A stretch of DNA of 64,000 bases from Holothuria scabra. Its lineage: Eukaryota; Echinodermata; Holothuroidea; Aspidochirotida; Holothuriidae. The position numbers and the translations under genes were made by a program. Every line of letters begins with the position of its first letter. Position 1 is the stretch's first letter. Where the stretch lies: the NCBI GenBank assembly GCA_037179385.1, contig CM074185.1:48859000-48922999 (forward strand). The letters are read 5' to 3'. Below the pieces are notes generated by a model. That model did no database searches and had not been told where the DNA came from. It saw only the letters and a list, made by a program, of their open reading frames with translations. Positions 1 through 14,800 of the stretch are shown piece by piece.

Positions 1-405
1 CGTACCGTCATACTCCACAGGGAATCATTTTGGATAAACAAACTCCAAACACTTCATCCTCACGGAATCAATGTTGATAGATAACCATAATACTCCATGA
101 GAATCCGACACATCGCACTTCACATACATACATACACACACACACACTATTCACTCACAAACCACTTTGACGCAAACGACAACGCATTATCTACATATAA
201 GTCTTACATAATTATTCTTTTCCAAAATTTTCGATACATTTCTAATTTCTTGATACTTATATTAAAATAGGCCTAGCACTAAAACATTCATTTCTTTCAT
301 GATTTCAGAACCTGATGAAGGCCAAATGGCCGAAAGCTTGTAAATAAAAGTGACAGACTGAGAGCGACGTCCTATCTCCCATCTTTGAACTTTATTTCTT
401 ACGTA
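1..405 (+). mobile_element. Penelope-like 3' tail with hammerhead-like core
   Basis: At 312-335 the + strand reads CTGATGA, then GGCC-AAAT-GGCC (a perfect 4-bp stem), then GAAA: the conserved half of a hammerhead ribozyme. The phrase is common in terminal repeats of Penelope-like elements. A convincing stem III and cleavage site are not seen, so it may be decayed. A short (CA)n lies at about 124-148. The element runs into the (TA)n array. Confidence 0.4.
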
Positions 406-1110
<705 letters not shown>

Positions 1111-2164
1111 TCCTCTCCCGAACACACAATAGACAATCTAAAGCTATTTATCTGGAAAGGCAACTTTAGGGACGACGATCAACGAAAAGCTGACAGAGGA
1201 GATTAAACTAATTTTATCCTTAAAAACACATACCAGGGGTCTGAACAAAGATTTTAAACAAGATTTTAAACGAGTTTACGTAGTAGAGTGTACTTTGCTT
1301 TATTACTCAAGTCTCCGAGGAAGAGGTAGGACCTCGAAATATTAGACAACGCTTTTGTATTATGTTGGTATTGGAGGCACTCTCACCCATGAAATGGGGG
1401 CAAGTGATATTTGCTTATTTATATATTTATATACAAAAAAGAAGGAACAAGATGGTGACGCTTTCATTACATCCAGTGAAAAAAAAGTGTAAAACTAAAG
1501 GCAAAATATTTCATATTTTATAAACATTGATTTAGTTAGATGGAGTTTTACGGCCAAGTTCCAACCAATTGGTTGAGGTCGACCCGGTCACAGTACCAGT
1601 AGCACATTGGATATTTATTAACACGAAGAATATTCGTTGAATACTGATATATTACGGACTTAGAAACTTCTTCAACGAATTTGGTAAATTTGACTAGTTT
1701 CTCTACGCATGTTGAAACATTTCACATGATTGACTCACCATCTTGACCATTTTTCTTATCTTGATCATTTTTGTTGGATATAGAAGAATCCAGAAAGCAA
1801 GTTACTGATTGGTTTCAGTACGCCATAACTGAGGTCTACCACCCTCTCATCTTTTAATTCTTTTCTTATCTGTGTCATGAATGGATGTACACTAAATCAT
1901 CACATTGATTCATTCAATTTTTCCAAATATAGGGGCTTGAAATTCATGTGGACAATAAATGAAAACGATGTTAGGCTGATGGACCCCACTAATGGCTTCC
2001 TACTGTCCCTAAAGAGAAGCGGTAATCCCAATTTGTCTATAAAACAATGTACGAATCTGGTGCAGAATTATTGTTCAAGAAATTGAAAAAAAAAAACCCT
2101 CTGATTGTTATTTGAACAGTTAAAGAAATATAAAAATGTGTCGAAACTTTTTGAAAAGGAAAAA
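1111..2164. other. Non-coding stretch with hammerhead-like relic and SINE fragment
   Basis: No gene seen. At 1311-1345 CCGAGGA, a stem GAGGT-AGG-ACCTC and GAAA resemble a third hammerhead-like core with one core change. At about 1530-1595 is a minus-strand SINE 3' fragment. The short ORF at 1877-2086 has no support. Confidence 0.4.
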
Positions 2165-2168
2165 TTAT

Positions 2169-2386
2169 GTACACTCTAAAAATAAATGGTTTATTTACCC
2201 CATCAGGGTCAAATAAAACGCGCGAACAGCCACTCTTCAATGTAGGTATTTATGCACCAGTAGAAAATGGAATTTTAAACCCACATCTCGTGTACATCTA
2301 CACAAATTCACAGAAACGAACTAATGTACACCTAATGTGGGTAGAAATATCATTTTTACAGGTGTATTATTACCCATTTTAGAGTG
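2169..2386. mobile_element. MITE-like element with ACACTCTAAAA ends
   Basis: About 218 bp bounded by ACACTCTAAAA on the left and its reverse complement TTTTAGAGTGT on the right. No coding capacity. Target duplication not clear. Confidence 0.45.
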
Positions 2387-2489
2387 TCGCTGTGCAGGGG
2401 CTACATTTACCATTGTGGAGGTAAATATTTTCTTTAGAGGGCGTATAACTTCCATGTATCATTTGACTAACTACATATAGAATTTTCCT

Positions 2490-2960
2490 TGATGTTTGAG
2501 TCGTGATAGTTGTCAAAGTTGTTATGTGTGTTTGTGTATGTATGTGGGTATGCGCGTATGTTTTTGTTGTAAAACGGGGACATGGGCCCTTTTTTCTCTT
2601 GGCAAGTATGGAGACACCTGCAAGAGGGGGTATCCCAATTGCCAAATGCAAAATTATCCATGAAATTTCTCAAGTTCCAAGGATGAACCACAGCAAGTTT
2701 GAAGCATTTTGACTTTTCCCCAATTTCCATGTGATGGACCCAACATTAGGTTTCAAACCGTGGGCTGGTGCATGGGTGTATGTGTATCTGTTTAGTACCA
2801 GTAAATCGGGCACATGAGCGTTTTTCCCCTAGTCAAGTATCGATTCACCCAAAGTGGGGATATCCACATTTTAATGGTTAAAAAATGTTTCCCCGATTGA
2901 CGGTCAAAACATGTATGTGTATATGCATGTGTGTATAGTTCAGTCACGAACTTATTTTCC
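2490..2960 (+). repeat. Degenerate tandem repeat, unit about 235 bp
   Basis: Two diverged copies: a TGTATG-rich stretch followed by a CGGG-ACATG...CAAGTAT block at about 2570-2640 recurs at 2805-2880, each followed by CCCCAATTTCC- or CCCCGATTG-type sequence. Confidence 0.4.
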
Positions 2961-3417
2961 TCAAACGATGACGTCGCTATGACGTACGCGCATAAGCTCT
3001 ATTCCCAATAAGAGCAAAAAACGATTGCATGGAATTTAAATGCCTGCACCCTTGACAACAAAATCAAGATACTAATTATCATCTCAAAGATGTAGTAAAA
3101 TTACAGAAAGCTATATTAGTGCAAAGATGATCAACAAGATGCCTTGTACAAATTATTGTTATTTCTGTCTACGATTAGTGTACGAACATAAATGCAGGTT
3201 GTAGGTAATTTAGTTAAAGCCGATAAGGGTTGTTGTGCAATAGGCTACACCTAAGGCGGGAAACCTTTTATTGGAAGGGACAGGTATTAGGAATGAAAAA
3301 CTGATCGCGCGGAACTGCACCAACGATCAGCGGATAATGTCATTTTTTTAATTTGAAAACTAGTAATATCAGAGCTTTATCAACCAAAGCATAATCTCAT
3401 AACTTTTGCCCAGTTGA

Positions 3418-3489
3418 TGATTTATGGGAAATCATCGTGTGGGTGGCCACAAATGATTTATGGGAAATCATCGTGTGGGTGGCCACAAA
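3418..3489 (+). repeat. Perfect tandem duplication, about 36-bp unit, two copies
   Basis: The unit beginning ATGATTTATGGGAAATCATC and ending GTGGCCACAA occurs twice head to tail with no visible difference, so it is recent. Confidence 0.85.
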
Positions 3490-6400
3490 AAGCGTTGATA
3501 TCTTTACCAATACCATCACCAGCACTGATAGCAAATTTTGACCTCGCAGAAGCTTACTGAGAGGAAAAATAGCTATCTGCGGTGATAGCCTATCAGCAGA
3601 AAGCAGCACCTTACTACCACTAGTAATGCTATATACACTGTAAAAAATTTCGAGAGAATTATAGAGCAATAAAACAAAGAGAAAAATAAGGAATACAGAA
3701 AAGTTCTGGAAACTTATTACCAGAAAGTTTCTGTAATCTTAAATTGCACAAGTCAAGAAAGGAGGCATAATTTTGGGGTCACCGTTAACAGCCCGACCAA
3801 CGCAAAATTAACTTCGTAGACAGTGGATCCAGAATTTGGACTAGGCTGGGGATGAGGGTCATGGGAAGAATATACCTGATCCGAGCGCCACCACAAAATG
3901 GCTCAGACGCGTACCAGAAATGGTTTGACCCAGAGCACATCCAAGATCACCTAGATCACCAATAGGGGCTTTTACGATACCACTTGAATTCATTTTTGTT
4001 TTGTTTCAGTTACAGATCAACCCATTCCTACATTTAAATCTCACTAAAAAACGTTTTCCAGTTCTTTATGCGATAAAAATATATTTGGGGGAATGGGCGA
4101 CCGCACAGACTCGTTGATAGTGGAAGCTTTCGATAGCGCTATCAACTGTCTATCCAACTTGCTGCTATCAACAGGCAGACAGGTGCAAAATGACTGCACA
4201 GAAGACGTTGATAGAGTTAATTACTGATACAATGCTTTAAGATTCAATAAGCCTGTTAATGACGTCAAAGTCTGTTTGCGAATGGGATTATGACATTGCA
4301 TTATTTAAAACCGGCTTTCTGAAACAAAAGATAAGACACTTGTCGCTCACCGTTGAGGCAGGTTTATAATCGCAGGTTTAGTAATACTTGAAAGCAAAAG
4401 GTCGAATGTATTATTTCAATAAGAAATTATAACTTAGTTATCAAATATAGCGGCAATTACGCCAAAACGATCCAGTGCTCCATATCTCTAAGGAAGAAAC
4501 TATTGTAATATGTGATAATTTTATTCGATTTAATTACACGCTGCCGGCTAAGTACAACAATGAAACTTTTCAAAAGCAAAAGAAGAAATAATTTCAATTT
4601 TAAAGAAGAAGTTAAAGCAGTTGGTGCAGCAGACGAAAGTTTGCAAATTATCAAGGACAAATGCCAGGACCTTAAAAGGGAGTAAAAGATAAAGTTAACT
4701 ACAGTATGGGGAGGAGAAGGGAGAGCCCCGCCCTGCCCTGATGTTACAAATGGACTCAGTCTGACAGAAGATTAGAAGGAAATAAAATTAGTGATATCCC
4801 CATGGCAAAAAATGGTGGGTAAAATTTTATTTGGAATGAAATCACTGGGTAGACAAAAAAGGTATGGACCGTACCCAAAGTAAATGCTTACTCTGTTTCA
4901 ATTTAAATGTTATGTCTTAGGCTTTTCCTATAGGCTGGTACATAATCTAAGAAGTCGATTTTTCGAGGTTTTTTTTAAGAATGGTTAGCCTAAAAATAAT
5001 ACCCGCTCAACAATTCTCTTAGATTAATATTAGTATTTCAATTTCTACGTATGTAATTGCTGTTGAGGGGGCAAAAAGGGGGACTGAGAGGAATCTCATA
5101 CATACACACGCTCTTTGTACCTGCTTATCAGAGAAAACTGATCAGACGTCTGGCGCTAAAGGCTTGAACGCCTTTATCAATGTTTGGTGCTATTTTGTGC
5201 GATCAATCACAAGCATTTTTCTTTTACTTGAGACATCTCGTGGGTCTCAAAAAATCACCGGGTGAGCCACATGCGACCCGCGAGAAAACGGATGGTCTTG
5301 ACTAGACCATCCGTAATAGGACTTTTTCAGTGGGAGAAGGGGTGAGGTGGAAACTTTTGATAGGGAATCTACCAAGAGCGCACTGGCTCTGTGGGTAGGG
5401 GGATGTAAAAGGGAGTGTCCCCTTGTTGTTTAATTTAAAAATATCTTATTCTTTTGTAAACAATTTTGTAAGAATAAGTATACAAAAACCAAAAACACAC
5501 ATATTGCTGGTTAATAATTTACCATTCAACAAGTATGAAGAATAGCATAACAGCCTTAAACAATATTTGTTAGGTGTTGGTTTTGTGCAAAGGCCTACGG
5601 ATAGGTATCTGTTGTTGTAGACCTGCAATTTGTGCCGTAACGGTATTGGTGTAGTTGGCAAGTACACCCACACACTTCCGTATTTTACACCCACACACTT
5701 CCGTATTTTTGTAACCTTAACATTCTCACTTTAAAGGACCACTATAAATACCAGTAAGACATCTTCCTATATAGACACCACAATGACCAACTTCCCCATG
5801 ATTTGAATTCGTTTTTCCTCCCAAACAGTACCCACAAGGGGAAGAGATAAAACCTTTGACACGAACAATGTTTTCCCACTCTCAAGTGAGAGATCACAGT
5901 GTGCACCTTTGGAATTCCCTTGACACTTAATTTCGAAATTCCCCCAATATTAATTTGTTTAAGAAGTACTTTAAAAGACAAGTAATCTGTTTTCTTCATA
6001 TCTTTCCTCATCTTCTTCTTGTATGTATGTATTATTATTATCATTACTATGAGCCTTAAACTCCTTATATGTTCAATTTATGCACTTTCTATATGCTTAC
6101 ATAGATGCATGATGTGTTGTTTTATTATTTTTTGAAACGAAAAGCTCTGGTTTAGACCAGAGTGGAAAAGCTTTCAGCTTCATCTGGTTCCGTTTTTTTA
6201 TCATACGCATTCATTTATTTATCTGTAATTCTTTTTATGTGAATATGGTCATGCATTTCAACTGAAAAAAATAAACGAAAGTTTTTCAGCCAGTGCTCCC
6301 ATTGGTTCGTGTGGATGGCGAAAACATTTTGGTCCAGAACGCCTCCAAACTCCCTGGGAATTGCACTTCCATGCCTATTTCCCGTATATTGATTAGGAAA

Positions 6401-6814
6401 ACACCACGAATCTAACGTTAAATTTGACCAAGGAGGGGGGGGTCCTTAGCCCCCTTGACTGGGTGCATAAATTGCACAGTGTAGAGTTTGGTAAATGTTT
6501 TGTTATCGTCTAATGGATAGACACTGTTCTAAAGCTGTACGACAAAAGCCATTGGACATTTTCCCAGGTAACGGTACATTGCCTGGTAAATAAACATTGC
6601 CTTTGGTTAGCATTCCTTGTCAAATTTCGAAAATACTGCATCAACTTCACACAAAATAAAACCAACGTTTTTTCTTTTTTTTTGAAGCAGAGATTGATCT
6701 TTGTAATCCATGACTTCATTGTTCTTTTAATTTGTCCTCACCTAAGCGGGAAATGCAGTGCCTGTCACTCATTTGAATTTGTGTAGTTGATTATTGCAAG
6801 CTAATTTAACATGC
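3490..6814. other. Non-coding stretch
   Basis: No convincing exon. Short open frames here lack splice or start context. A direct duplication of a CACCCACACACTTCCGTATTTT phrase sits near 5665-5710. Confidence 0.5.
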
Positions 6815-6824
6815 ACCTCGCAAT

Positions 6825-7290
6825 ATCACTGAAGAGGAATTCAATTCCACTTAAGTGATATACATTTTACTTGAGTGAAATTCAATTCCACTGAAGTAAA
6901 AACGTTTCACTTCTAGTAAAATGCATAATTTGCATGTGTATTTTGTTTTGCTTAGACCGGACTGGCCTGGCTACTTCACTGAAGTGAAATTCATCTCCAC
7001 TTAAGTGAAATTCATCTCCACTTAAGTGAGATCCAATTTCACTAATAAGTGAAAAACTAAATTGAGGGTGCGTTTACGTAGTTGGCAAGCCTTTTTAACT
7101 TTTACCTGGCAGTTTTTCTTGGGTGGAATTCAATTTCACTTGGGTGAAAGGCATTTAACTTGAAGCGAATACATTGTCCTTGAGTGGAATTGATTTCCAC
7201 TGAAGTAAAATGCATTTCACTTAAGTGAAATGCATTTTACTTCAGCTGAATTGAATTCCACTTTTGTGGAATTCAATTAAACTTGAGTAA
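6825..7290. repeat. Array of short palindromes (ACTTAAGT type)
   Basis: Many degenerate units such as TTTCACTTAAGTGAAAT and TTCCACTTGAGTGAAATTC follow each other in both palindromic halves, interrupted by a unique segment at about 6925-6980 and 7060-7110. Each unit is itself an inverted repeat. Confidence 0.75.
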
Positions 7291-8030
7291 AATTTTTAAA
7301 CACCTTACCATAGTAGATTGCCCTGTTTAGCATTATGTGGCAATATGTTGTCCTCAAATGTGTAATTTACTAGGAGTAACTGCTTATACAACGTACAGAC
7401 GTAGAATATGCGATATTGAAACCCTAAAATATTTTATAAACTTTGGAGACGAAAATGAACATTGTGAGATTTAGCTTTTTCTTCATAGAAAGTTTCGGGC
7501 AACTGCACTTGCCCTATAAGAGCATTATTTCATATTCTAAGCTTAAATATAATGATCCGAAGTTACTTGTAAGGAAGTGTGCCAATAGTCAACTCCGTTT
7601 GAAGTTCTTTTCCAAATTGTTGGTACTGACATTTTCTGAATAAATCTTCACTTCCATATTTGTAAATTAAATTTTGTTCAAGTTAGTAGCTCTGCAAAGG
7701 ACATTGTTCCCTTGTTTTCAGTAAAACAAGGGAACAAAGAGTATTCTAAAAGGCATATGCAAAGAGATGAAAACCACGGAAAGCAGAAATATTCCCACGG
7801 TATTCGCTACCTGCTGTATAGGCGGGACTAAACAGAAGGACTTGCAACATATTTTTATTCGAAACCAAACTTGTCCTTAGATCGTATTTGAAACCGTTGT
7901 TTACTTAACTTGTTTTCTGTATGAACTATATAACAGTCGTTTTGGTGTGTAGTCGACTCTAATTTAATTAAATCCTTCAACAAACAATATTCGATTTGAA
8001 GAACAAAACACTTTTATTGGTATTTGCTTC

Positions 8031-8205
8031 ACATTGTAAAAAATGTCTGTAATATAACAATGACAAAAAAGATAAAGAGATAAAAAGAGATTACAGTTAA
8101 AGCGCTGGTATCTCTTAAAATTTGGTTGCCAGCTTTTTTTTCAGTAAACTTTATTTATCCCTTTACTTTGTGTTCTGTTAATTTACAGACAATTTTTTAC
8201 AGTGC
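8031..8205. mobile_element. MITE with ~20-bp terminal inverted repeats
   Basis: Left end CATTGTAAAAAATGTCTGTAA; right end is the reverse complement of GCACTGTAAAAAATTGTCTG. Two or three mismatches between arms. About 175 bp, no coding capacity. Confidence 0.6.
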
Positions 8206-10594
8206 AGGTGAGATTAACTACGTAACGGCGCTTATACTTAAAGTCTTCCTAGATTAGAACAGCTTCATGGAGAAAAAATATAGTGAAGTGGAATTAATGT
8301 TTATGTCAAAATTAAATTTGGAATTGAAATGTCTGTGTGCTGATGTCCAAAGGAATATCAACGAGAGAAGTTAAAAGTCAATTGAGTTAAAAAAGCATCT
8401 TCAATATCTTTATAAAATTCTTTGCCATACTGACCTAATTTCTGCATGGCAATGAATCCTATATGGGGTAACTCTCTCCAGAAGATATCAAGTTCATACC
8501 ACACCCCGACCCGATTAGTGTTGCTGCCGTCTTGCTCTCACAAACAACGAATTAACTCTTTCACTCTCCATTTCAATAGACAAAGTTTAAAAGACAAAAT
8601 TCAAAATGAGGTGTATAAACATTAACGTTTCATTAGAATATTCTACCCCTTGAAACTGAACGTCGTGACTTGGCCAATTTTTGCACGATAGAAAATAAAA
8701 AAACTGACTTTGGCATTTCTAACCGGTGTAAGCAGCTCAAAGAAACATTACGAGGATACGTTACTGCTAAAATGCTCGTTTGTAATCATAAACTCGCTTT
8801 TCGTTGATCTGGAATCATGAAGGGCCTATGCGATACGCTTTTTGTCCCAAATATCAATAATCTGACAGATTTTTCTAAAATTTTAAAATTTTAAATTCTA
8901 TTCCCACATTTTTTAATTTTCTTTTCTTGCATAAATTCTTTAAATCTGAACCGAACTTTTTCGTTAAAAATAATTTTGATAACTAAATTCAGCGACTGAA
9001 TCGGATTCTAGCCACATTAAAGGTCTACATGCAAACCAATCCTAAAAAATATTGCGGAGTTGGACGGCCATGCAGCATAAAATACTTCATTGAGCTGTGG
9101 GAATTGGGAAATAAAAATCGTGTAAACTAATTAAACACTTGTTTTGCCTCATTTGAACTGCACACGCTCAATTTCTAAACAATTTTAGCAATTAAACACT
9201 TAATGTTCATCAGTCAGACGTGTTTTCGAAAGGAACGGATTGGAATAAGACAAGCGTGTGAAGCATCTAAACATGTTAACAAGTGGGGACAATTAAGAAA
9301 AGCGTTTAATTCCTAAACACTTTTTTGGAGTAGGCTAAAAGGATAAGGTGCACTGAAAAACAAAAGAGAAACTGACAATGTTTCAACTTACCCGTTGGAA
9401 AATGAAATAGTCTACTACTTATGATACAATCTAAACCGTATCGAAAGGAGAAAATCGTGTCAAAATTTAGATGGATTGTAATGGTGGAAAGTTTAAGTGC
9501 ATAAATTTCGGGAATTAACAACATTATAAGAGGTCTCATTACTGTAAAAACGGGTAGATGCGCGCTGTCTAACAAGGTATATCTTGAGTGGCTGTTGTCA
9601 TTGAATTGTATCGATTTTATTTTTTGTTCGGGTTATGGATTAGTTTGGGAGTTAGGGCAATCTTTAGCCAGCCATGAAATTTCTTGTCAAACAGTGTGCA
9701 TCGACCCTTGTAAACTGCAGTATTGTATAATTTTCTCTTTAAATTAATATGAGACCCTATTCAAAATAAGATCAAATTCAAGCAGGAGGGTAATCCGAAA
9801 GGAAACAAAATTAAAGTTTGGTATTTATGATACGTAATGAAAAATATGAAAAATGTAAATTGCAAAATGATGCAAAATTTATAACCATTCATTAAATACC
9901 TGACATAATAAAACATGTGAACAAGTAAATTGGTTGGCGTGGTAGAAGCCCGGAACAGCAAAACCCTGAACCACACAGAAAAGCTCCGAGTGTTGCAAGA
10001 AACCGTGGGTTTATGTAGGACATCAGAACACTAACAGCTGGGCCTGTCATTGTGAAATAGATAATCATTTTGACATAAACGTAGCAAAACGTAACTATTA
10101 CAGAGAATCATCAGACTGAATGTTGTTGTGCATTTGTATTGCTACAGTAAAATGCCACTGACAAAAATTATGCATATCAACACTTTATTCCCGAGGTCTT
10201 TGTATTTACTATTTGGAAGAGTCTTCCAGAATCTCAATACCGGTCCGGTCCGGTCCGAGTTGCTATAATAAACCTTGTAATGATGTAGTATTTTGTTTTT
10301 GGCTGCATGGTTTATACAAAAACTTCCAATTCGACACCACGTTGTAGGCCTATCGTTATTAGGATTTTATCTGTAATCAATATATGAACTTTTGCTTAAA
10401 GGCCTTGCTTAATTTCAAAACTAGATAGACCTATCAGTTTACCAAATCTGTTACACATACTGGTATGCGTTAGTGTATTTTTCAGAGATACACCAATTGT
10501 GTTGAAAATTTTCCAAACATTCGGCAATGAGGCATTAAAATGGTACCATTGCACCTATAACAACTACTGCATACGGTTAATTTGCAGCCAACAT
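8206..10594. other. Non-coding stretch
   Basis: AT-rich; no exon with coding character on either strand. A CCGGTC tandem (about 10240-10256) is the only local oddity. Confidence 0.5.
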
Positions 10595-10641
10595 CAGCAT
10601 ATATATATATATATATATTTACGGTTATATATATATATAAA

Positions 10642-10672
<31 letters not shown>

Positions 10673-10673
10673 C
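10595..10673. repeat. Interrupted (TA)n microsatellite
   Basis: Two TA runs separated by TTACGGTTA and AAATA phrases. Confidence 0.85.
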
Positions 10674-10756
10674 GTAATATAAACATAATAGTAAAAAGTA
10701 ATTAATAATGTCAACCAGGCAATGGTAAAGTGCTCAACCCTGTGAAGGGAGCTGTA

Positions 10757-11639
<883 letters not shown>

Positions 11640-12474
11640 CAAAAAAAAATACGAATAACAGTAAAAACGTTAAAACAGTAAAACCTCATACAGAAAATCC
11701 GAAAAGGTCCGTGTAAAAACAGAACCGGAAGTGTTTGTTTGACTGGGGCAGCAGAAAGAAAACAAAACAAAAAAAAAAAACAAAAAAAAACAAAAAAAAC
11801 AAAAAAATAAAGAAGAAAAAAGGTGTCCTGGATTAAAACGTTCACGCCAAAAACGAACACGGTCTTAAAGTGAAAAAAAAAAAAAACAGGACCAGCAACA
11901 AAGGTACACACTAAAAAACGTGCACGAACAAATTGATTCAAAAAGAGTTTAAACTGAAACAAATGAGCAGATGAGGATGAGAATTACAAAAGGTCACTCT
12001 GATCATTAAGGCCGTGTGGTGCGAAAGCACCAAGTCTCATGGTAAGTCGATCTTCAGCACTTAGACGGCCATGGTCATAGCCTCGACACATTACGGCTGC
12101 CGTAACTGTTCAGTGCTTTTCTGAACAATGTGAAGGGGGTTGAAATGGGCAGCTTTATGTGTCGTTTTGTATTAAAATGTGTAAACCTCAATTGCTTTTT
12201 AAACTACCTATATTCTCCAAAATTAATATTAAAGAAAGTTACCCCAGAATACTTAAAGCATGGTCCTCTTCAACGTATCATTTTTAAATTTGATCCTGCC
12301 AAGATTCCTTTTTACTCTGAGTCGACAAACGTCCACTTTCTGGCTAATTTTATATCCCTTCTTGTATTATATAAACTTTAATGTTCCTGCTTGAAATAGA
12401 TCAAGACTTCTAGAATTTTTTGAGAGTGACATCCACTAAACCATTTTAGCCGATAATACCGAAAGATTTGTAAG

Positions 12475-12570
12475 TTACATGGAGTTTTACCAACCAGTGT
12501 CTAACCAAACGGTTTAAGTCAACAGCCACGACCTTTGTTCCAGTTGTGGATGTCGATGGGATAATTCTAA
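12475..12570 (-). mobile_element. SINE 3' fragment
   Basis: ATGGAGTTTTACCAACCAG and the following CCACGACC...CCAGTTGTGG match the SINE body at 35820-35910 in the same orientation. Confidence 0.45.
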
Positions 12571-12943
12571 ATTTGAACACCTACCTAGAATCCGGGTTGT
12601 TGTATATGGTAGCATTAACAGTAATCCCGTCGATGTGCTCGAAAAGCCATCACTATTTTCAATACTCCCGTACAATACAGCATTGAATGTGATATTACCA
12701 CTCGAGAAGAGATTGAAGAGAAATGTAGCAATAAACGCACTAATCTTGCTGGAGAAAATCGAAGCCATTAGTTGAACTTAGCCAGACTAATTTGTGGTGT
12801 GACCGTAATAAAGGTGAGCTATTGGATTTAAAGGTATGGAATCAGTATTTTATAATCGTTACGCATGCGTGGCCTATTGAGGTATATTTACGCATACATG
12901 AATCACACCAAACTTTCACAGAATGAAAAAACTGACTTTTCAG

Positions 12944-14170
12944 CAATGGCGTAGCTAGGATTTTTTTCTAGAGGGGCAAAGATATGAAATTTTCCCCAAA
13001 CTTTTTCCGGTCAATGTGTATGTATTTCATATTGAATATGCAAATATACACGTATAATAACATTACCATGTCATCATGTACTATTACCTGCATTCTCATC
13101 TTAAAGTATAAAATACTGAGCGATTGGAAATAACAACTCTTAGTATATTTTTTTGGTCAACAATATCTGGTTTATTTGTATGTACGTACGCAGTGACATA
13201 CGCAAGATTTCTCTGAAGGGGCGTGGGGGCATGCAGTATGGTCTAAGAGGAGGGCTGTCCGGAATTTCTTTGACGTTTTCGAAGAGCCTAGATACAAAGT
13301 GATTGAAGATTTTCAAATTTGACAGGAACAGTGTTAAAAGTTGAATCGTGGTGACTCATGAGGATGAAACTGAAACTTTTGTGTCTTTACATGCATTCTT
13401 ATGCCATTTATGCAGTGGCGTAGCTAGGATATTTTCAAGAGGGGGGGGGGGGGCAAAGGCATGAAATGTCCCCAAAACTTTTCCCGGTCAGTGTGTATGT
13501 ATTTCATGTGAAACATGCAAATTACAAGTATATCAACATTACCATGTCATTATGTAATATTACCTGTATTTTATTCTTAAAGTATAACATAGAGCAATTG
13601 GAAACTTAGGCCATATAGTTTAGCAATATCTAGTTTATTTGTACGAACGAACGAAGCGGCGTGCGCAGGATTTCTCTGAAGCAGGGCATGCAGTTTGATG
13701 AGTGATCGCCAGCCAGGGGGAGGGATCAAAGGGGAGAGGGACACCCTCCCCTTTGAAATTTTTTGGTCAATGTGTATGTACTCCATGCTGAATATGCAAA
13801 TGTACAAGTATAATAACATTACCATGTCATTATGTACTATTACCTGCGTTCTCATCTTAAAGTATAACATAGAGCAACTGGAAATAACAGCTCTTAGTAT
13901 ATTATTTTGGTCAACAATATCTGGTTTATTTGTATGTACGTACGCAGTGACATACGCAAGATTTCTCTGAAGAGGGGGTGGGGGCATGCAGTATAGTGTA
14001 AGAGGAAGGGTGTCCGGAATATTTTTGACGTTTTCGAAGAGCCTAGATTCGAAATGGTGCAAGTTTTTCGACTTTGACAGGAACTGTGATAAAAGTTGAA
14101 TTGTGGTGGTTAATGAGGATACAACTGACTTTTTGTGTTTTTACATGCATTCTTATGTCATTTAGGCTAT
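12944..14170 (+). repeat. Three tandem-like copies of a hAT-type non-autonomous repeat
   Basis: Copies start near 12944, 13412 and about 13690. Shared blocks: GGCGTAGCTAGGAT, GGTCAATGTGTATGTA, AACATTACCATGTCAT, TATTACCTG, ATACGCAAGATTTCTCTGAAG. The CAGTGGCGTAGCTAGG start resembles the hAT-like termini elsewhere in the window. A G-run lies at about 13439-13453. Confidence 0.6.
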
Positions 14171-14299
14171 CTTAGTAAGTAAAACTTTCCATTAAATTTG
14201 AATACTTTAAGGAGTCAAAATAAAAGAGCATCAATCAGTATAGGCGAAAGGGAACATTTTAGTTTGCGGTTTTCGTTTCCACAAAACGTTATTCTGTCA

Positions 14300-14800
14300 T
14301 AAAAATCATCTAAGCGGAGGGCCACCATTAGTTGGCGCTGAGCGTAGAGAAAATTTCCAAAAAGTCAAACCCCTCAGATGGCCGCAAATAGCATTTTCCA
14401 GACTTATACGATGAATCTTACCAGTCGTTATCTTCTTTTGTCGTTTGCAATAGCATGCTCACTTCAAAATATGTTCGCAAACTGCTAAGTGATTAGATAG
14501 TTAAGAGCTCTTTTGACCCCCAAAATGTAATTTTGCCCAGAAGACTGATCGACGCGCCACCGTACCATAAGTTGGCGCGGAGCGCAGAAAAATTTTCGAA
14601 GAATTAGTCCTTTCAGATGGCCAAAATTGCGTATTCATGCTGGTAAAGAGAATCTAAACATACATTCTCCATTTTAACCTTGTAATATGAAAAAAGTCAG
14701 GAACATGGTAAGTGATCAGAAAATTTCCACAAAAAATGTACTATCACTCTAAGGCCTATGCGTAATGGTCTTGATTCTTTCTGGGGCTCTATACAACGAA
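14300..14800 (+). repeat. Two copies of the GCGCCA/TGGCGC hairpin repeat
   Basis: CCACCATTAGTTGGCGC at about 14321 and GCGCCACCGTACCATAAGTTGG at about 14556, each followed by AGCG...GAAAATTT and a CTCAGATGGCC block. Part of a dispersed family with some 15 hairpins in the window. Confidence 0.6.
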
